DNA of 23,220 bases, from NCBI GenBank assembly GCA_964619285.1, contig CAZUCT010000097.1, positions 1-23,220 of the forward strand. The letters run 5' to 3'. The position numbers and the translations under genes are program-made. The notes under the pieces are model-generated. The model was not told the origin of the DNA. It ran no database searches and saw only the letters and a list, made by a program, of their open reading frames with translations. Origin of the DNA: CALKCV01 sp964619285. GTDB taxonomy: Bacteria > Cyanobacteriota > Cyanobacteriia > Cyanobacteriales > Microcoleaceae. Each line of letters opens with the position of its first letter. Position 1 is the first letter of the stretch. Below are positions 14,425-23,039 of this stretch, piece by piece.

Positions 14425-14459
14425 TTTGGTTGAGAAAACCGATTTTTTGGAAATAGTTT

Positions 14460-14527
14460 AGAAACCCGGTTTTTTCAAAAAACCGGGTTTCTTGGTTGGG
14501 GGCGATCGACCGGGTTTCTTGGTTGGG
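14460..14527. repeat. CCCGG palindrome, copy 5, with partial direct duplication
   Basis: Perfect 33-nt palindrome at 14460-14492, 35 nt past the PIN stop. Its right arm plus flank (ACCGGGTTTCTTGGTTGGG, 14482-14500) is repeated exactly at 14509-14527, separated by GGCGATCG. It could terminate transcription between the convergent PIN and Rpn-type genes. Confidence 0.75.
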
Positions 14528-14562
14528 TGGAAAAAAGCGATCGCCACCGTAACAACTACTAT

Positions 14563-15444
14563 TTAATTAGACTGACTTTGAGATGCCCGTTGTACCTGCT
14601 CTACAGTCAAGTTTAATCGTCGCGCTATTTCTTCAACGTTCAATCCTAGTTCTAGCAATAGGGGAACAGTTTCTAACAAAGACTGTTCTTTAACTTGCTG
14701 CTTAACCTCTTCCCGGACTTCCTCTTTCACCTCTTCCCGGACTTCCTCTTTCACTTGTTTCCGAAATTCCTCTTTAGCCTCCTCCTTGGCCATCTCCATC
14801 ATGCCTCGGTAAAGTCGGGACTGCTTAAACTCTTCTAAACCTAACATTTCTATCACCTCCTGGGGTTCTAACTCTTTAAATTTGTACAAAATAATCGTTT
14901 TCAACAATTCTAGCACTGTTTCCCGAGTTGGTTCGTCCGCTACCTCCGCTCTCGCTTTGGCCGTTAACTCCCGAGCTCGTTCCACGGTTTTTCTTTTCGC
15001 TTCTACAATTAACCGGACGATACCCAAACCCAAATCGTCGTAAGCATCCTCCCCCAAATCTTCCAGGTAAATTCTCGTTACCTGGGGACTGTTGAGGAGG
15101 GCCTGATATGGTTGGGTGGCAGTGGGTTCTATCGAACGACGGCGAAACACTACTGCTGCCCGCCAATGTTCGACTTTGTATTGATACAGATACAAGAAAA
15201 TTTCCGCAAAAAAGCGCCAGTAAAATTCATCGTCTTTTTGCATCTGAACTTCGCCGAAGTGGATGGGAGTAGTTGCCGACTCGTTATTGGGTACTAAAAC
15301 TCCATCCAAACGGAAAGAAGTTTGCTTGATTTCCACGGACCTAAATTGATAGGAACTGGCCAGATTTGGAGGTTGCCCGACGAGGCTAAAAAAGATGCTC
15401 GGCAACTCCAGAAATACTTGGTAAAAGATGCTATCTGTTTTCAC
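14563..15444 (-). CDS. Rpn/DUF2887-family PD-(D/E)XK protein
   Basis: 293 residues. The N-terminus (MKTDSIFYQVFLELPSIFFS) and the following SYQFRSVEIKQTSFRLDGVL are typical of the DUF2887 proteins of cyanobacteria, related to Rpn recombination-promoting nucleases. Candidate nuclease residues are Asp47 (RLDGVL) and Glu65-x-Gln67 (FGEVQMQ), a variant PD-(D/E)XK core, followed by FYWRFFAEIFLYLYQY. Residues about 215-255 form a charged helix with EEVREEVK repeats, encoded partly by a perfect 24-bp DNA duplication (14707-14754). The C-terminus (LNVEEIARRLNLTVEQVQRA) is an HTH-like helix pair often found in this family. It is usually annotated as a putative transposase; DNA cleavage is expected from family knowledge, not shown here. 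Single gene. Confidence 0.9.
   Translation of the reverse strand: MKTDSIFYQVFLELPSIFFSLVGQPPNLASSYQFRSVEIKQTSFRLDGVLVPNNESATTPIHFGEVQMQKDDEFYWRFFAEIFLYLYQYKVEHWRAAVVFRRRSIEPTATQPYQALLNSPQVTRIYLEDLGEDAYDDLGLGIVRLIVEAKRKTVERARELTAKARAEVADEPTRETVLELLKTIILYKFKELEPQEVIEMLGLEEFKQSRLYRGMMEMAKEEAKEEFRKQVKEEVREEVKEEVREEVKQQVKEQSLLETVPLLLELGLNVEEIARRLNLTVEQVQRASQSQSN
14707..14754 (-). repeat. 24-bp tandem duplication inside the Rpn-type gene
   Basis: Bases 14707-14730 and 14731-14754 are identical and encode two copies of an EEVREEVK-type octapeptide in the coiled-coil arm. The duplication is in frame, so the number of units could vary between strains without breaking the gene. Confidence 0.85.
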
Positions 15445-15579
15445 TTAATTTCCCTATTAGCCTTGGTATTGATGGCTAACTATTGTTGTATTTACTCCTT
15501 ATTATTATAGACGATGAGAGGTTGTTTTGAAAAGGGCGATCGGACTTTTTTTAATAAACTTACAAGCGTCGAGATTTAA

Positions 15580-15631
15580 GAAACCGGGTTTTTTGAAAAA
15601 ACCCGGTTTCCGGGCTCGCAACAAGCTAACT
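15580..15631 (+). repeat. CCGGG-variant palindrome, copy 6, with conserved flank
   Basis: 15-bp arms GAAACCGGGTTTTTT and complement around one G (15580-15610). The central pentamer order is CCGGG instead of the CCCGG of the other copies. The right arm and the 21 nt after it match 13090-13123 (29/34), ending in the shared ACAAGCTAACT. Confidence 0.7.
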
Positions 15632-15849
15632 ATCCGCATAGAATCTGTTTGGTTAACTTCAACTGTTTTCATAAGTTAAATATTTTTCCTCCAATTATAC
15701 TCAAAGCGGCAAGGAATTGCGCTTCTCTCGACTCACATTTACCACTCACACCTATACTCAAAAAGAGATTTTTCTACCCGAGTTAACTATAACACTTAGT
15801 TGATTTGTCTCCAGCAGTATTGTGAATTTTTATTTAGATCGCAATACGT

Positions 15850-15930
15850 CTAAAAATCTCCAAGCTGTCGAGCAGTTAACATTCGCAACTGAAACAAACT
15901 TTCTGCCGAAAAGGCAATTTGATACTGCAA
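15850..15930 (-). CDS. Tiny 26-codon frame or gene remnant behind transglutaminase gene
   Basis: On the minus strand, 16 nt beyond the stop of the transglutaminase-DUF2126 gene, a perfect SD (AGGAGG, complement of 15936-15941) sits 5 nt before a TTG codon that opens 26 codons with protein-like composition (YQIAFSAESLFQLRMLTARQ, then LGDF) before TAG. One added T in the T5 run before the stop would extend it to LGDFLDVLRSK and a TAA. It could be a small protein, or the remains of a longer downstream partner gene. No family recognised. Confidence 0.3.
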   Translation of the reverse strand: MQYQIAFSAESLFQLRMLTARQLGDF

Positions 15931-15946
15931 ATTTCCCTCCTTTAGC

Positions 15947-18900
15947 TTAAATTATAGCTCGCCGCAAATCCAACGTCAGCGGACACTCGCCACTCAACCG
16001 CAACGGCGGCACATCAACCTTCCCAGGAGTATGCCCCATCGGCACAAACCGCTCTAACATTCGCGACTCGGCCTCCCGCAGGTTCACCGGAAAGCGATCG
16101 CTCCCACCACCATTAGGACTCTCCACATAATAACGGCAACCGCCAAGCGATCGCTCCGCCCGAACATCCACTATCTCTAACAACAACGGACTGTGTACCT
16201 TGAAAGACGGATGCTCGAAACTGCCATAACGTCGCGCCCGATAGCGAACGCTGCCCGCATACTCCCCGGGAACTCCCGTCGACTTTAACGGCACCTGGCG
16301 ACCGTTACACAAAACAACGTATCCCAAAGAAAAACAGTCCTCGTTGGGCGACTGTCCCAGGGCCCCGCGCAAAGTTACCTGCAACCTCTCCATCGAATCA
16401 TCCACCGTCCGCACAGTTCCCGAACTCATCACCTCTTCTCCCGAAACCAACCAAGGTTCGATCGCGTGGCGCAACTCCAACTCCAACCCTTCTTTATTTA
16501 TTGCCCCATAAACCGGGAAGCGAAACTCCAAAAACGGCGCGAACCACTCAAACTCGAACCCAAAACCCGCCTCTCGCAAATCCGCAATAACCGCTTTCAA
16601 ATCCTCGGCGATGTAGTGGGGCAACAAAAAGCGATCGTGCAGCATCGTCCCCCACCGAATCAAATCTCGCGTATAAGGACGTTCCCAAAACCAAGCAACC
16701 AACGCCCGAATTAACAACATTTGCAGCAAACTCATCCGGGCGTGGGGCGGCATGGCAAAAGCGCGAAACTCCAACAACCCTAACTGACTCCGATAATTGC
16801 CAGCGGGAAACAACTTATCGATACAAAAAGCGGAACGGTGGGCGTTACCGGTGACATCGACGAGAATATTGCGCAAGAGGCGATCGACTACTTCTGGCGG
16901 TATCTCCTGCCCCGGTTGCAAATATTCAAAGACCAACTCCAACTCGTACAAACTCTCGTGTCGCGCCTCATCCACTCGCGGCGACTGGCAAGTTGCCCCA
17001 ACGAACATACCGGAGAATAAATAAGACAAACCCGGATGATTTTGCCAATAAGCAATTAAACTGCGCAACAGCTCCGGTCGCCGCAACAGCGGACTTTCGG
17101 AAGCTTCCTTGCCGCCAATAGTAATATGAGCGCCCCCGCCAGTATCGACCCGACGGCCGTCCTTCATATATTTCTCCGTTCCCAGACGGCACAAACGCGC
17201 CTCCTCAAATAAAGTCTCGGTAATCTCTTTTAATTCCTCCCAGTTTGCTGCAGGATGAACGTTCGCTTCGATAACTCCCGGATCTGGGGTAATCTGAAAT
17301 CCTTTAATGCCCGCATTACTCGGAGGAGTATAACCTTCGATCGCTACCAACATCTTCATTTCCGCCGCAGTCTTTTCGATGGCAGCGATTAAATCCAAAA
17401 AACTCCTCGCAGAAGTAATTGGCGGAACGAATACTCGCACGCTTCCCTGTTTTGCCTCCACGCTCAAAGCAACCCGAATCGAATTTTCCCCAGATTCTAT
17501 AGGTTCGGGAGGAATGGCAGTCGGTTTGTAATCTATCCCCACCCGCGCTTCCGGTTCCAACTCCGACCAGGAAAGGGAACTCAGGGGCAACCGAAATCCT
17601 GCGGGGGAATCTCCTTTGAGCAAATACAATTTTTCCTCTGGCAACTTCCAACGACAACTGCTCCAATATAGTTCTTCTGGAACAGACATCTCCCCCGTTC
17701 TACGGGGAGAATCTTTTAAAACCGGCAGCAAAGGTAAGGTATAAGCTCCTATCTCTTCCGTTTCCCATTCGTAAGCGGTGATAATGCGATCGGGGTTAAC
17801 TCCCAGATTTTTAACTAAAGTTTCGATAAACGCCTTGGCATTGTTTTGAGTATAACCGTAGTCCCGGCCATCTTCTGCAATTAAAGAGCGATCGCCCCAA
17901 ATAGCAACCCCATCCTCGCGCCAATAACACCCCAACGCCCACCGGGGCAGAATTTCTCCCGGATACCACTTACCCAAACCGTAATGCAGCAAACCTCCCC
18001 CTTGACAAAACTTACTCTCCAGACGGCGCAATAACCCCCCAGCAATTTTCCGTTTTTCCTCTCCCAAAGCATCGAAGCGCCACTGCATCGACTCAAAATC
18101 GTCGATAGAAACAAAAGTTGGCTCCCCTCCCATCGTCAAACCGACCCCCTGGCGCTGTAATTCGGCTTCGACGCGATCGCCCAGAGCATCGATTTGCTGC
18201 CATTGTTCCTCCGTATAGGGTTTGCCAAAATTTGCCTTGTCCTCGTAGCGAGAGACGGTAACGGTATACTCTAATTTCGACTCGCAAGGCTCCGTCGTAC
18301 CTGCCAAAGGACTCGCCCCCTCCGGTTCTGTAGTTGCCGCCAGAGGGATATGCCCTTCTGCAGCGAGGAAACCGGAAGTGGGATCTAAACCGATCCAACC
18401 GGCACCGGGCAGATATACTTCCGCCCAAGCGTGTAAATCTGCCGTATCTGTTTCCGGTCCTGGGGGGCCGCCGAGGGGGGCAACGTCGGGTTTGAGTTGA
18501 ATTAAGTACCCGGAAACGAACCGCGCCGCCAAACCGTAATGGCGGCAGATTTGTACTAACAGCCAGGCAGTATCTCGACAGGAACCTTCTTTTTTAACGA
18601 GGGTTTCTTCGCAAGTTTGAACTCCCGGGTCGAGGCGAACTAGATGGGTTATTTCTACAGCGAGTTTTTGATTTATTTCGGTTAACAAATTAGGAGTATA
18701 AACAGCATTTTGTCGATTAGTTTCTACCCAATTTAGCAAGATTTTTGGAGCTTCTTTTATTTCTAAATAAGAAGTTAATTCTTTAGCTAATTGAGCTTCG
18801 TAATTAAAGGGATAAGTGCTGGCATAAGCTTCGATTAAAAAGTCAAAAGCATTAATCGGTTTTAGTTCGGCAATGAGATTAATTTCGGCTGTTAATTTAT

Positions 18901-19117
18901 CTGTTTTGTTGGGGAAATTGAGCCTTCCAAATAAGTTACCGTGATTGTCTCGATACCAATTTAGGCTGTGTTTTTGAGGTTCTATTTTGAGGTTATAACT
19001 GTAAATGGGGGTGCGAGTATAGGGCGAAGGTCGCAGTCTTAGAGTATGAGGTCCGAGAGTTACTGGGTTGCTGTAACTGTAAGTTAGTTGGTGGTTTAGT
19101 TGAATTTTTGTTGGCAT
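15947..19117 (-). CDS. Transglutaminase-like protease fused to DUF2126 (amidoligase-like)
   Basis: 1056 residues. Residues 1-85 are the bacterial transglutaminase N-terminal domain (LNHQLTYSYSNPVTLGPHTL, then LRLRPSP). Residues about 150-255 are a transglutaminase core with the full triad: Cys180 (KEGSCRDTAWLL), His229 (DLHAWAEVYLPG) and Asp245 (GLDPTSGF). Residues about 310-1055 are DUF2126, containing GLTMGGEPTFVSIDD, RVDTGGGAHITIGG and RSAFCIDKLFPAGNYRSQLG. From family knowledge, DUF2126 is a putative amidoligase of glutamine-synthetase-like fold, and this fusion is usually encoded with a circularly permuted ATP-grasp and alpha-E protein, thought to make or modify peptides. Those partners are absent from this window. 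ATG 19117 is preceded by TTAACAATT-type repeats and no strong SD. Cytoplasmic; substrate unknown. Confidence 0.95.
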   Translation of the reverse strand: MPTKIQLNHQLTYSYSNPVTLGPHTLRLRPSPYTRTPIYSYNLKIEPQKHSLNWYRDNHGNLFGRLNFPNKTDKLTAEINLIAELKPINAFDFLIEAYASTYPFNYEAQLAKELTSYLEIKEAPKILLNWVETNRQNAVYTPNLLTEINQKLAVEITHLVRLDPGVQTCEETLVKKEGSCRDTAWLLVQICRHYGLAARFVSGYLIQLKPDVAPLGGPPGPETDTADLHAWAEVYLPGAGWIGLDPTSGFLAAEGHIPLAATTEPEGASPLAGTTEPCESKLEYTVTVSRYEDKANFGKPYTEEQWQQIDALGDRVEAELQRQGVGLTMGGEPTFVSIDDFESMQWRFDALGEEKRKIAGGLLRRLESKFCQGGGLLHYGLGKWYPGEILPRWALGCYWREDGVAIWGDRSLIAEDGRDYGYTQNNAKAFIETLVKNLGVNPDRIITAYEWETEEIGAYTLPLLPVLKDSPRRTGEMSVPEELYWSSCRWKLPEEKLYLLKGDSPAGFRLPLSSLSWSELEPEARVGIDYKPTAIPPEPIESGENSIRVALSVEAKQGSVRVFVPPITSARSFLDLIAAIEKTAAEMKMLVAIEGYTPPSNAGIKGFQITPDPGVIEANVHPAANWEELKEITETLFEEARLCRLGTEKYMKDGRRVDTGGGAHITIGGKEASESPLLRRPELLRSLIAYWQNHPGLSYLFSGMFVGATCQSPRVDEARHESLYELELVFEYLQPGQEIPPEVVDRLLRNILVDVTGNAHRSAFCIDKLFPAGNYRSQLGLLEFRAFAMPPHARMSLLQMLLIRALVAWFWERPYTRDLIRWGTMLHDRFLLPHYIAEDLKAVIADLREAGFGFEFEWFAPFLEFRFPVYGAINKEGLELELRHAIEPWLVSGEEVMSSGTVRTVDDSMERLQVTLRGALGQSPNEDCFSLGYVVLCNGRQVPLKSTGVPGEYAGSVRYRARRYGSFEHPSFKVHSPLLLEIVDVRAERSLGGCRYYVESPNGGGSDRFPVNLREAESRMLERFVPMGHTPGKVDVPPLRLSGECPLTLDLRRAII

Positions 19118-19170
19118 TTTAACAATTAATGATTAACGATTAACAATTGGGGATTGTGGCCTAGTATTGA

Positions 19171-19309
19171 TGTCCAATTTTTGTCCGCAATTGCGGACTT
19201 TTTTGTGGCCCAATCTTAGATATGTCCAATTTTTGTCCGCAATTGCGGACTTTTTTGTGGCCCAATCCTAGATATGTCCAATTTTTGTCCGCAATTGCGG
19301 ACTTTTTTG
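19171..19309 (+). repeat. Three 52-bp tandem units, each a hairpin plus T6
   Basis: Units start at 19171, 19223 and 19275 (the last partial, 35 nt). A remnant of an earlier unit (TTGTGGCC...) precedes the first. Each holds the perfect 16-nt palindrome GTCCGCAATTGCGGAC followed by TTTTTTG, the form of an intrinsic terminator read on the plus strand. On the minus strand the T-run is absent. The first two full units differ by very few bases, indicating recent amplification. Confidence 0.85.
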
Positions 19310-19449
19310 AGAGATTAAGTCTGATTTCTGGACCGTCCCTCAATGACAATAGTCCCTAGATTTTACCGCAGAACGAGCATCTTGCCCGTTCTTATGAGCT
19401 CTGGGGCAATTATTCATCTTTTGTTACTCTGGGAAATAAGTAATATCAA

Positions 19450-19531
19450 TTAACCATTAACCATTAATTATTAACTATTAACCGTTAACTATTAGCCATT
19501 AACCATTAACCATTAACCATTAACCATTAAA
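19450..19531. repeat. Heptamer array (TTAACCA), about 11 units
   Basis: Tandem 7-bp units of TTAACCA with variants TTAATTA, TTAACTA and TTAGCCA; the last four are perfect. STRR-type cyanobacterial repeat ending about 18 nt before the -35-like box of the AAA-WD40 gene, so copy number could affect its promoter. Confidence 0.85.
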
Positions 19532-19548
19532 AGTTTTTGTAAAACCTC

Positions 19549-19577
19549 TTGACAAACTTGGTATGCCGTGTTAATCA
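19549..19577 (+). promoter_or_regulatory. Possible promoter of AAA-WD40 gene
   Basis: A consensus -35 TTGACA (19549-19554) has only a poor -10 at 17-nt spacing (TAATCA, 19572-19577). The start codon follows 27 nt later. The location is right but the -10 is weak, so an activator may be needed or the call may be wrong. Confidence 0.35.
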
Positions 19578-19604
19578 TAGTCAAAATCCCAAGAAACGTT
19601 ACCC

Positions 19605-22600
19605 ATGACCGCACCAAGTAAATCAATCTATCGCGTCGGCGGCAGTCTCCCACCAGATGACACAACTTACGTCCGCCGCAAGGCAGACGAGGAACTTTAT
19701 AAAAATTTGAAATTAGGCGAGTTTTGTTATGTTTTTAATTCGCGACAAATGGGTAAGTCTAGTTTAAAAGTTCGCACCATTCAAAGGTTAGAAAATGATG
19801 GTATTTTTTGTGCGGCTATAGATGCGAGCGTTATCGGTTCTAAAAATATTACAGAAAAACAGTGGTATGGCGGTTTAATTAGAAATTTAGTTAGTAGTTT
19901 TGAATTATCAGAAAGGTTTGAGTGGCTGCCTTGGTTGCGGGTTAGAAGCGAACAAATTGATTGGTTGGATTGTTTGAGCGAATTTTTTGAGGAAATATTG
20001 TTGGTTAATGTTGCTCAAAATATTGTCATTTTTTTGGATGAAATTGATGCGACTATCGATTTAGATTTTAAGGATGATTTTTTCCGCTTTCTGCGTTTTT
20101 GCTATAACAAACGGGCGGAAAATTTAAACTACAAACGGTTGAGTTTTTGTCTGTTAGGAGTGGCAACTCCTGCAGATTTGATTGAGGATGCCACTGGAAC
20201 TCCGTTTAATATCGGTAGGGCGATCGCTCTTTCTGGGTTTACTTTTGAGGAAGCAAATTTATCCCTAACTCCGGGGTTTAAAACTAAATTTGATAGTCCA
20301 GAAGCAGTTTTAAAAGATGTATTATTTTGGACGGGCGGACAACCTTTTTTAACGCAAAAATTGTGCGATTTAATAGTGGAAACAGCAACTTCCAGAACGC
20401 CGAATATTGAAGAATTAGTTAAAACTCATATAATCACAAATTGGGAATCTCAAGACGAACCGCAACATTTGAGAACGATTCGCGATCGCCTCCTCAAAAA
20501 CTCCCAACGGGCGGGGCGGTTGTTGGGAATTTACGAACAAATTTTACTCTCAACCAGAGGAAAAGATACCCCCACTGGCGGCAGTAGAGAACAAATAGAT
20601 TTACAACTCTCCGGTTTGGTAGTAAAAAAGGATGGTTTGTTAAAGGTTTACAACGAGATTTATCGGAGAGTTTTTAATAGAACTTGGGTAAGAGAACAAT
20701 TAGATAATTTGCGACCTTACGCAGAAAAATTGAATGCTTGGGAAAATTCTAATTTTGAGGATAAACGACAGCTTTTGAGGGGGGAACAGTTGCGTTTGGC
20801 GCAACAGTTTGCAGAGAAGAAAAGTTTGAGCGATCGCGATTATCAATTTATAGTCGATTCTCAGAAAACTGCTTTGGGCCAACTTAAGAAAAAAGCAGCT
20901 ATATTTCTGACTGCTATTTCTGCTGGCGCAGTTGCAATAGTATTTTGGGCAACGGCTAAAACCCAGACGGCAAAAATCGACGAAATAGAAGCGTTAAACT
21001 CTGCTTCGGAGATTCGCGAATCTTCTAACGAAGAATTAACTGCCTTGGAAAAGGGATTGGAGGCAGCTATAAAATTGCAAAGGTCGCCGATAACTTCGAG
21101 GGAAATGCGCGATCGGGTTGTTTTTAATCTCAACGATCTATTATCGAAAGCTGAGGAAAAAAATCGTTTGGGAGGTTCCCAACAACACGAGGGTTTGGTT
21201 TGGGAAGCGAGTTTTTCTCCCGACGGGGAAATAATCGCTACTGCCAGCGAGGACGATCTGGTGAAACTTTGGAGTAAAGAGGGTAGATTTTTGGGAAACT
21301 TGCCCCACGGCGATCGCCTTTACGGTCTCGGTTTCAGCCCCGACGGAAAAAAAATCGCTACTGCCAGCCAAAATGGCAACGTTTATCTCTGGAAGACTGA
21401 CGGGGAGTTACTGGCTACTTTTCGAGAACGCGGCGAAAGCGTTTACGATACGACTTTTAGTCCCAACGGTAAAATAATTGCTTCGGCGAGTAAAGATGGA
21501 ACTATTAAACTTTGGAACCACAAGGGAGAGTTGGTCAAAACGATAGAAGGAAAAAAGGAAGTGACCGGCCTGAGTTTCAGCCCCGATGGCAGCCGCATGG
21601 TTTCTTCGAGTTACGACGAGGAGGATGCTGTCAAGGTTTGGGAGGTTAGCGAAACGGGGGAAAAAGTAAGATTGTTGCAATCTCTACAATATCGAAAAGG
21701 AGCCACTAAGGCGATTTTCAGTCCTGACGGCAAGACGATCGCTGCTGTTGGGGGAGAGGAAATTATCAAGTTGTGGAACGGCGATGGCGAGTTACTGAAA
21801 ATTTTCAGGGGTCACAAAGGGGTTGTCTGGACGATCGCTTTTAGTGAAGGCGGGAAGTTATTGGTCTCTGGGGGCGAGGATCGGACGATTAAAATTTGGA
21901 ACGTTGAAGACGGCGAATTGCTGAAAACTTTAGACGGACATAGAGGCGAAGTTTATAGCGTTAGTTTGTCTGCAGGGGCCATCGTTTCTTCGAGTCGAGA
22001 TAATACGGTGAGAATTTGGCAGCCAGATCTGCGCTTAGTTAAAACCTTGAAGGTCAATAATCGCGGTTTTTTTAGCGTCAGTTTTTCTGGCGACGGGGGG
22101 GCGATCGCTGCAGGCAGTCAAGATGGTACGGTTAGAATTTGGAATGCTGACGGCAGTTTTCGAGGTACTTTAAAAGGACATACCGATGAGGTGAATAGCG
22201 TTAGCTTCTCTCCAGCTTACAGGGTTATTGCTTCTGGGGCGGACGATAATACGGTGAGATTGTGGAATTTTGAGGGTAAGTTGCTGAAGGTTTTCAGGGA
22301 AAATCGCGACGAGGTTAACGATGTGACTTTTAGTCCCAACGGTTTGATTTTGGCTTGGGCGAGTTCCGACAAGACGGTGAAACTCAAAAATTTTAAGGAA
22401 GGCTGTACTATTACTTTAGTCGGTCATCCAGGTTGGGTTTATAACGTCAGTTTTAGTCCCGATGGGAAAACTATAGCCACTGCCAGCGCCGATGGTACTG
22501 TCAAGTTATGGAAAATCGACGGTAATTTTTGCGAGCTCTCTTCGGAAACGGCGTTTTTAAGGGATTTGGCAAAAAATCCCGAAGAACGGCATCTTAGCGA

Positions 22601-23036
22601 AGTGAATTGGGTTAGCTTTCATCCAGACGGAAAGTTAATCGCTACTGCTAGCGACGATAAAACGATTAAGTTATGGAGTCTGGATGGAAAGTTGTTGAAA
22701 ACTTTAAGGGGACACGATAATAAGGTTTTGGGAGCGAGTTTTAGTCCCGACGGTAAGTATTTAGCTTCTGCCAGCGAGGATACGACGATTAAAATTTGGA
22801 CGAGTGGGGGGGAGCTGTTGAAAACTTTGGAAGGGCATAAAAATCGCGTTTGGCAAGTTGTTTTTAGTTCGGATAGCAAGGTTTTGGCGTCGGCGAGTTG
22901 GGATGGAACTGTAAAACTTTGGAGTATGGAGAATTTTTCGGCTCCAGCGGATAGTTTGGGGGAGGCAATTGTTAAGGGTTGCGCTTATTTGGGAGATTAT
23001 TTGAGGAATAATTTGCAAAAGGATATATGTCGATAG
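19605..23036 (+). CDS. AAA-like ATPase with membrane segment and 14 WD40 repeats
   Basis: 1143 residues. Residues about 5-300 form an AAA-like P-loop domain (AAA_35 type): a Walker A-like NSRQMGKSSL (45-54, Lys51), Walker B IVIFLDEIDA with Asp145-Glu146, and the GGQPFLTQKLCDLI signature after it. A helical region (about 300-428) leads to one membrane segment (431-449). From about 520 there are 14 WD40 units (for example FSPDGKTIATASADGTVKLW), enough for two seven-bladed propellers; repeats 5, 7 and 10 are the most degenerate. The tail (LGEAIVKGCAYLGDYLRNN) is usual for cyanobacterial WD40 proteins. Architecture suggests a STAND-like signalling ATPase whose propellers sense a ligand; the ligand and output are unknown. 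ATG 19605 has a weak SD. A palindromic repeat starts 3 nt after the stop. Confidence 0.94.
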   Translation: MTAPSKSIYRVGGSLPPDDTTYVRRKADEELYKNLKLGEFCYVFNSRQMGKSSLKVRTIQRLENDGIFCAAIDASVIGSKNITEKQWYGGLIRNLVSSFELSERFEWLPWLRVRSEQIDWLDCLSEFFEEILLVNVAQNIVIFLDEIDATIDLDFKDDFFRFLRFCYNKRAENLNYKRLSFCLLGVATPADLIEDATGTPFNIGRAIALSGFTFEEANLSLTPGFKTKFDSPEAVLKDVLFWTGGQPFLTQKLCDLIVETATSRTPNIEELVKTHIITNWESQDEPQHLRTIRDRLLKNSQRAGRLLGIYEQILLSTRGKDTPTGGSREQIDLQLSGLVVKKDGLLKVYNEIYRRVFNRTWVREQLDNLRPYAEKLNAWENSNFEDKRQLLRGEQLRLAQQFAEKKSLSDRDYQFIVDSQKTALGQLKKKAAIFLTAISAGAVAIVFWATAKTQTAKIDEIEALNSASEIRESSNEELTALEKGLEAAIKLQRSPITSREMRDRVVFNLNDLLSKAEEKNRLGGSQQHEGLVWEASFSPDGEIIATASEDDLVKLWSKEGRFLGNLPHGDRLYGLGFSPDGKKIATASQNGNVYLWKTDGELLATFRERGESVYDTTFSPNGKIIASASKDGTIKLWNHKGELVKTIEGKKEVTGLSFSPDGSRMVSSSYDEEDAVKVWEVSETGEKVRLLQSLQYRKGATKAIFSPDGKTIAAVGGEEIIKLWNGDGELLKIFRGHKGVVWTIAFSEGGKLLVSGGEDRTIKIWNVEDGELLKTLDGHRGEVYSVSLSAGAIVSSSRDNTVRIWQPDLRLVKTLKVNNRGFFSVSFSGDGGAIAAGSQDGTVRIWNADGSFRGTLKGHTDEVNSVSFSPAYRVIASGADDNTVRLWNFEGKLLKVFRENRDEVNDVTFSPNGLILAWASSDKTVKLKNFKEGCTITLVGHPGWVYNVSFSPDGKTIATASADGTVKLWKIDGNFCELSSETAFLRDLAKNPEERHLSEVNWVSFHPDGKLIATASDDKTIKLWSLDGKLLKTLRGHDNKVLGASFSPDGKYLASASEDTTIKIWTSGGELLKTLEGHKNRVWQVVFSSDSKVLASASWDGTVKLWSMENFSAPADSLGEAIVKGCAYLGDYLRNNLQKDICR

Positions 23037-23039
23037 CCC

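Larger units (their letters stand above)
15445..15946. other. 502-bp intergenic region
   Basis: Holds a CCGGG-type palindrome with an extended flank (15580-15631) and, at its right end, a tiny SD-led frame on the minus strand (15850-15930). The remainder (about 15632-15849) is AT-rich, and I see nothing in it. Confidence 0.5.
19118..19604. other. 487-bp divergent promoter region, mostly tandem repeats
   Basis: Between the transglutaminase gene (minus) and the AAA-WD40 gene (plus). Contains GATTAAC-type heptamers (about 19122-19147), three 52-bp terminator-like units (19171-19309) and an ATTAACC heptamer array (19450-19531). About 140 nt (19310-19449) are unassigned. Promoters of both genes must lie here, but only one -35-like box is clear (19549). 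Confidence 0.6.

Noticed and set aside
17881..18428. Overlapping minus-strand frames of 77-111 codons inside the transglutaminase-DUF2126 gene
   Set aside because: They are out-of-frame shadows of a well-supported 1056-residue gene, as are the plus-strand frames at 16466-17024.
19171..19309. CRISPR array
   Set aside because: The units are contiguous tandem copies with identical, not unique, sequence between the palindromes, and no cas gene is nearby.
19161..19349. A 62-codon minus-strand frame across the 52-bp repeats
   Set aside because: The repeat length is not a multiple of three, so each unit is read in a different frame. The openness follows from the repeat sequence, not from coding selection.
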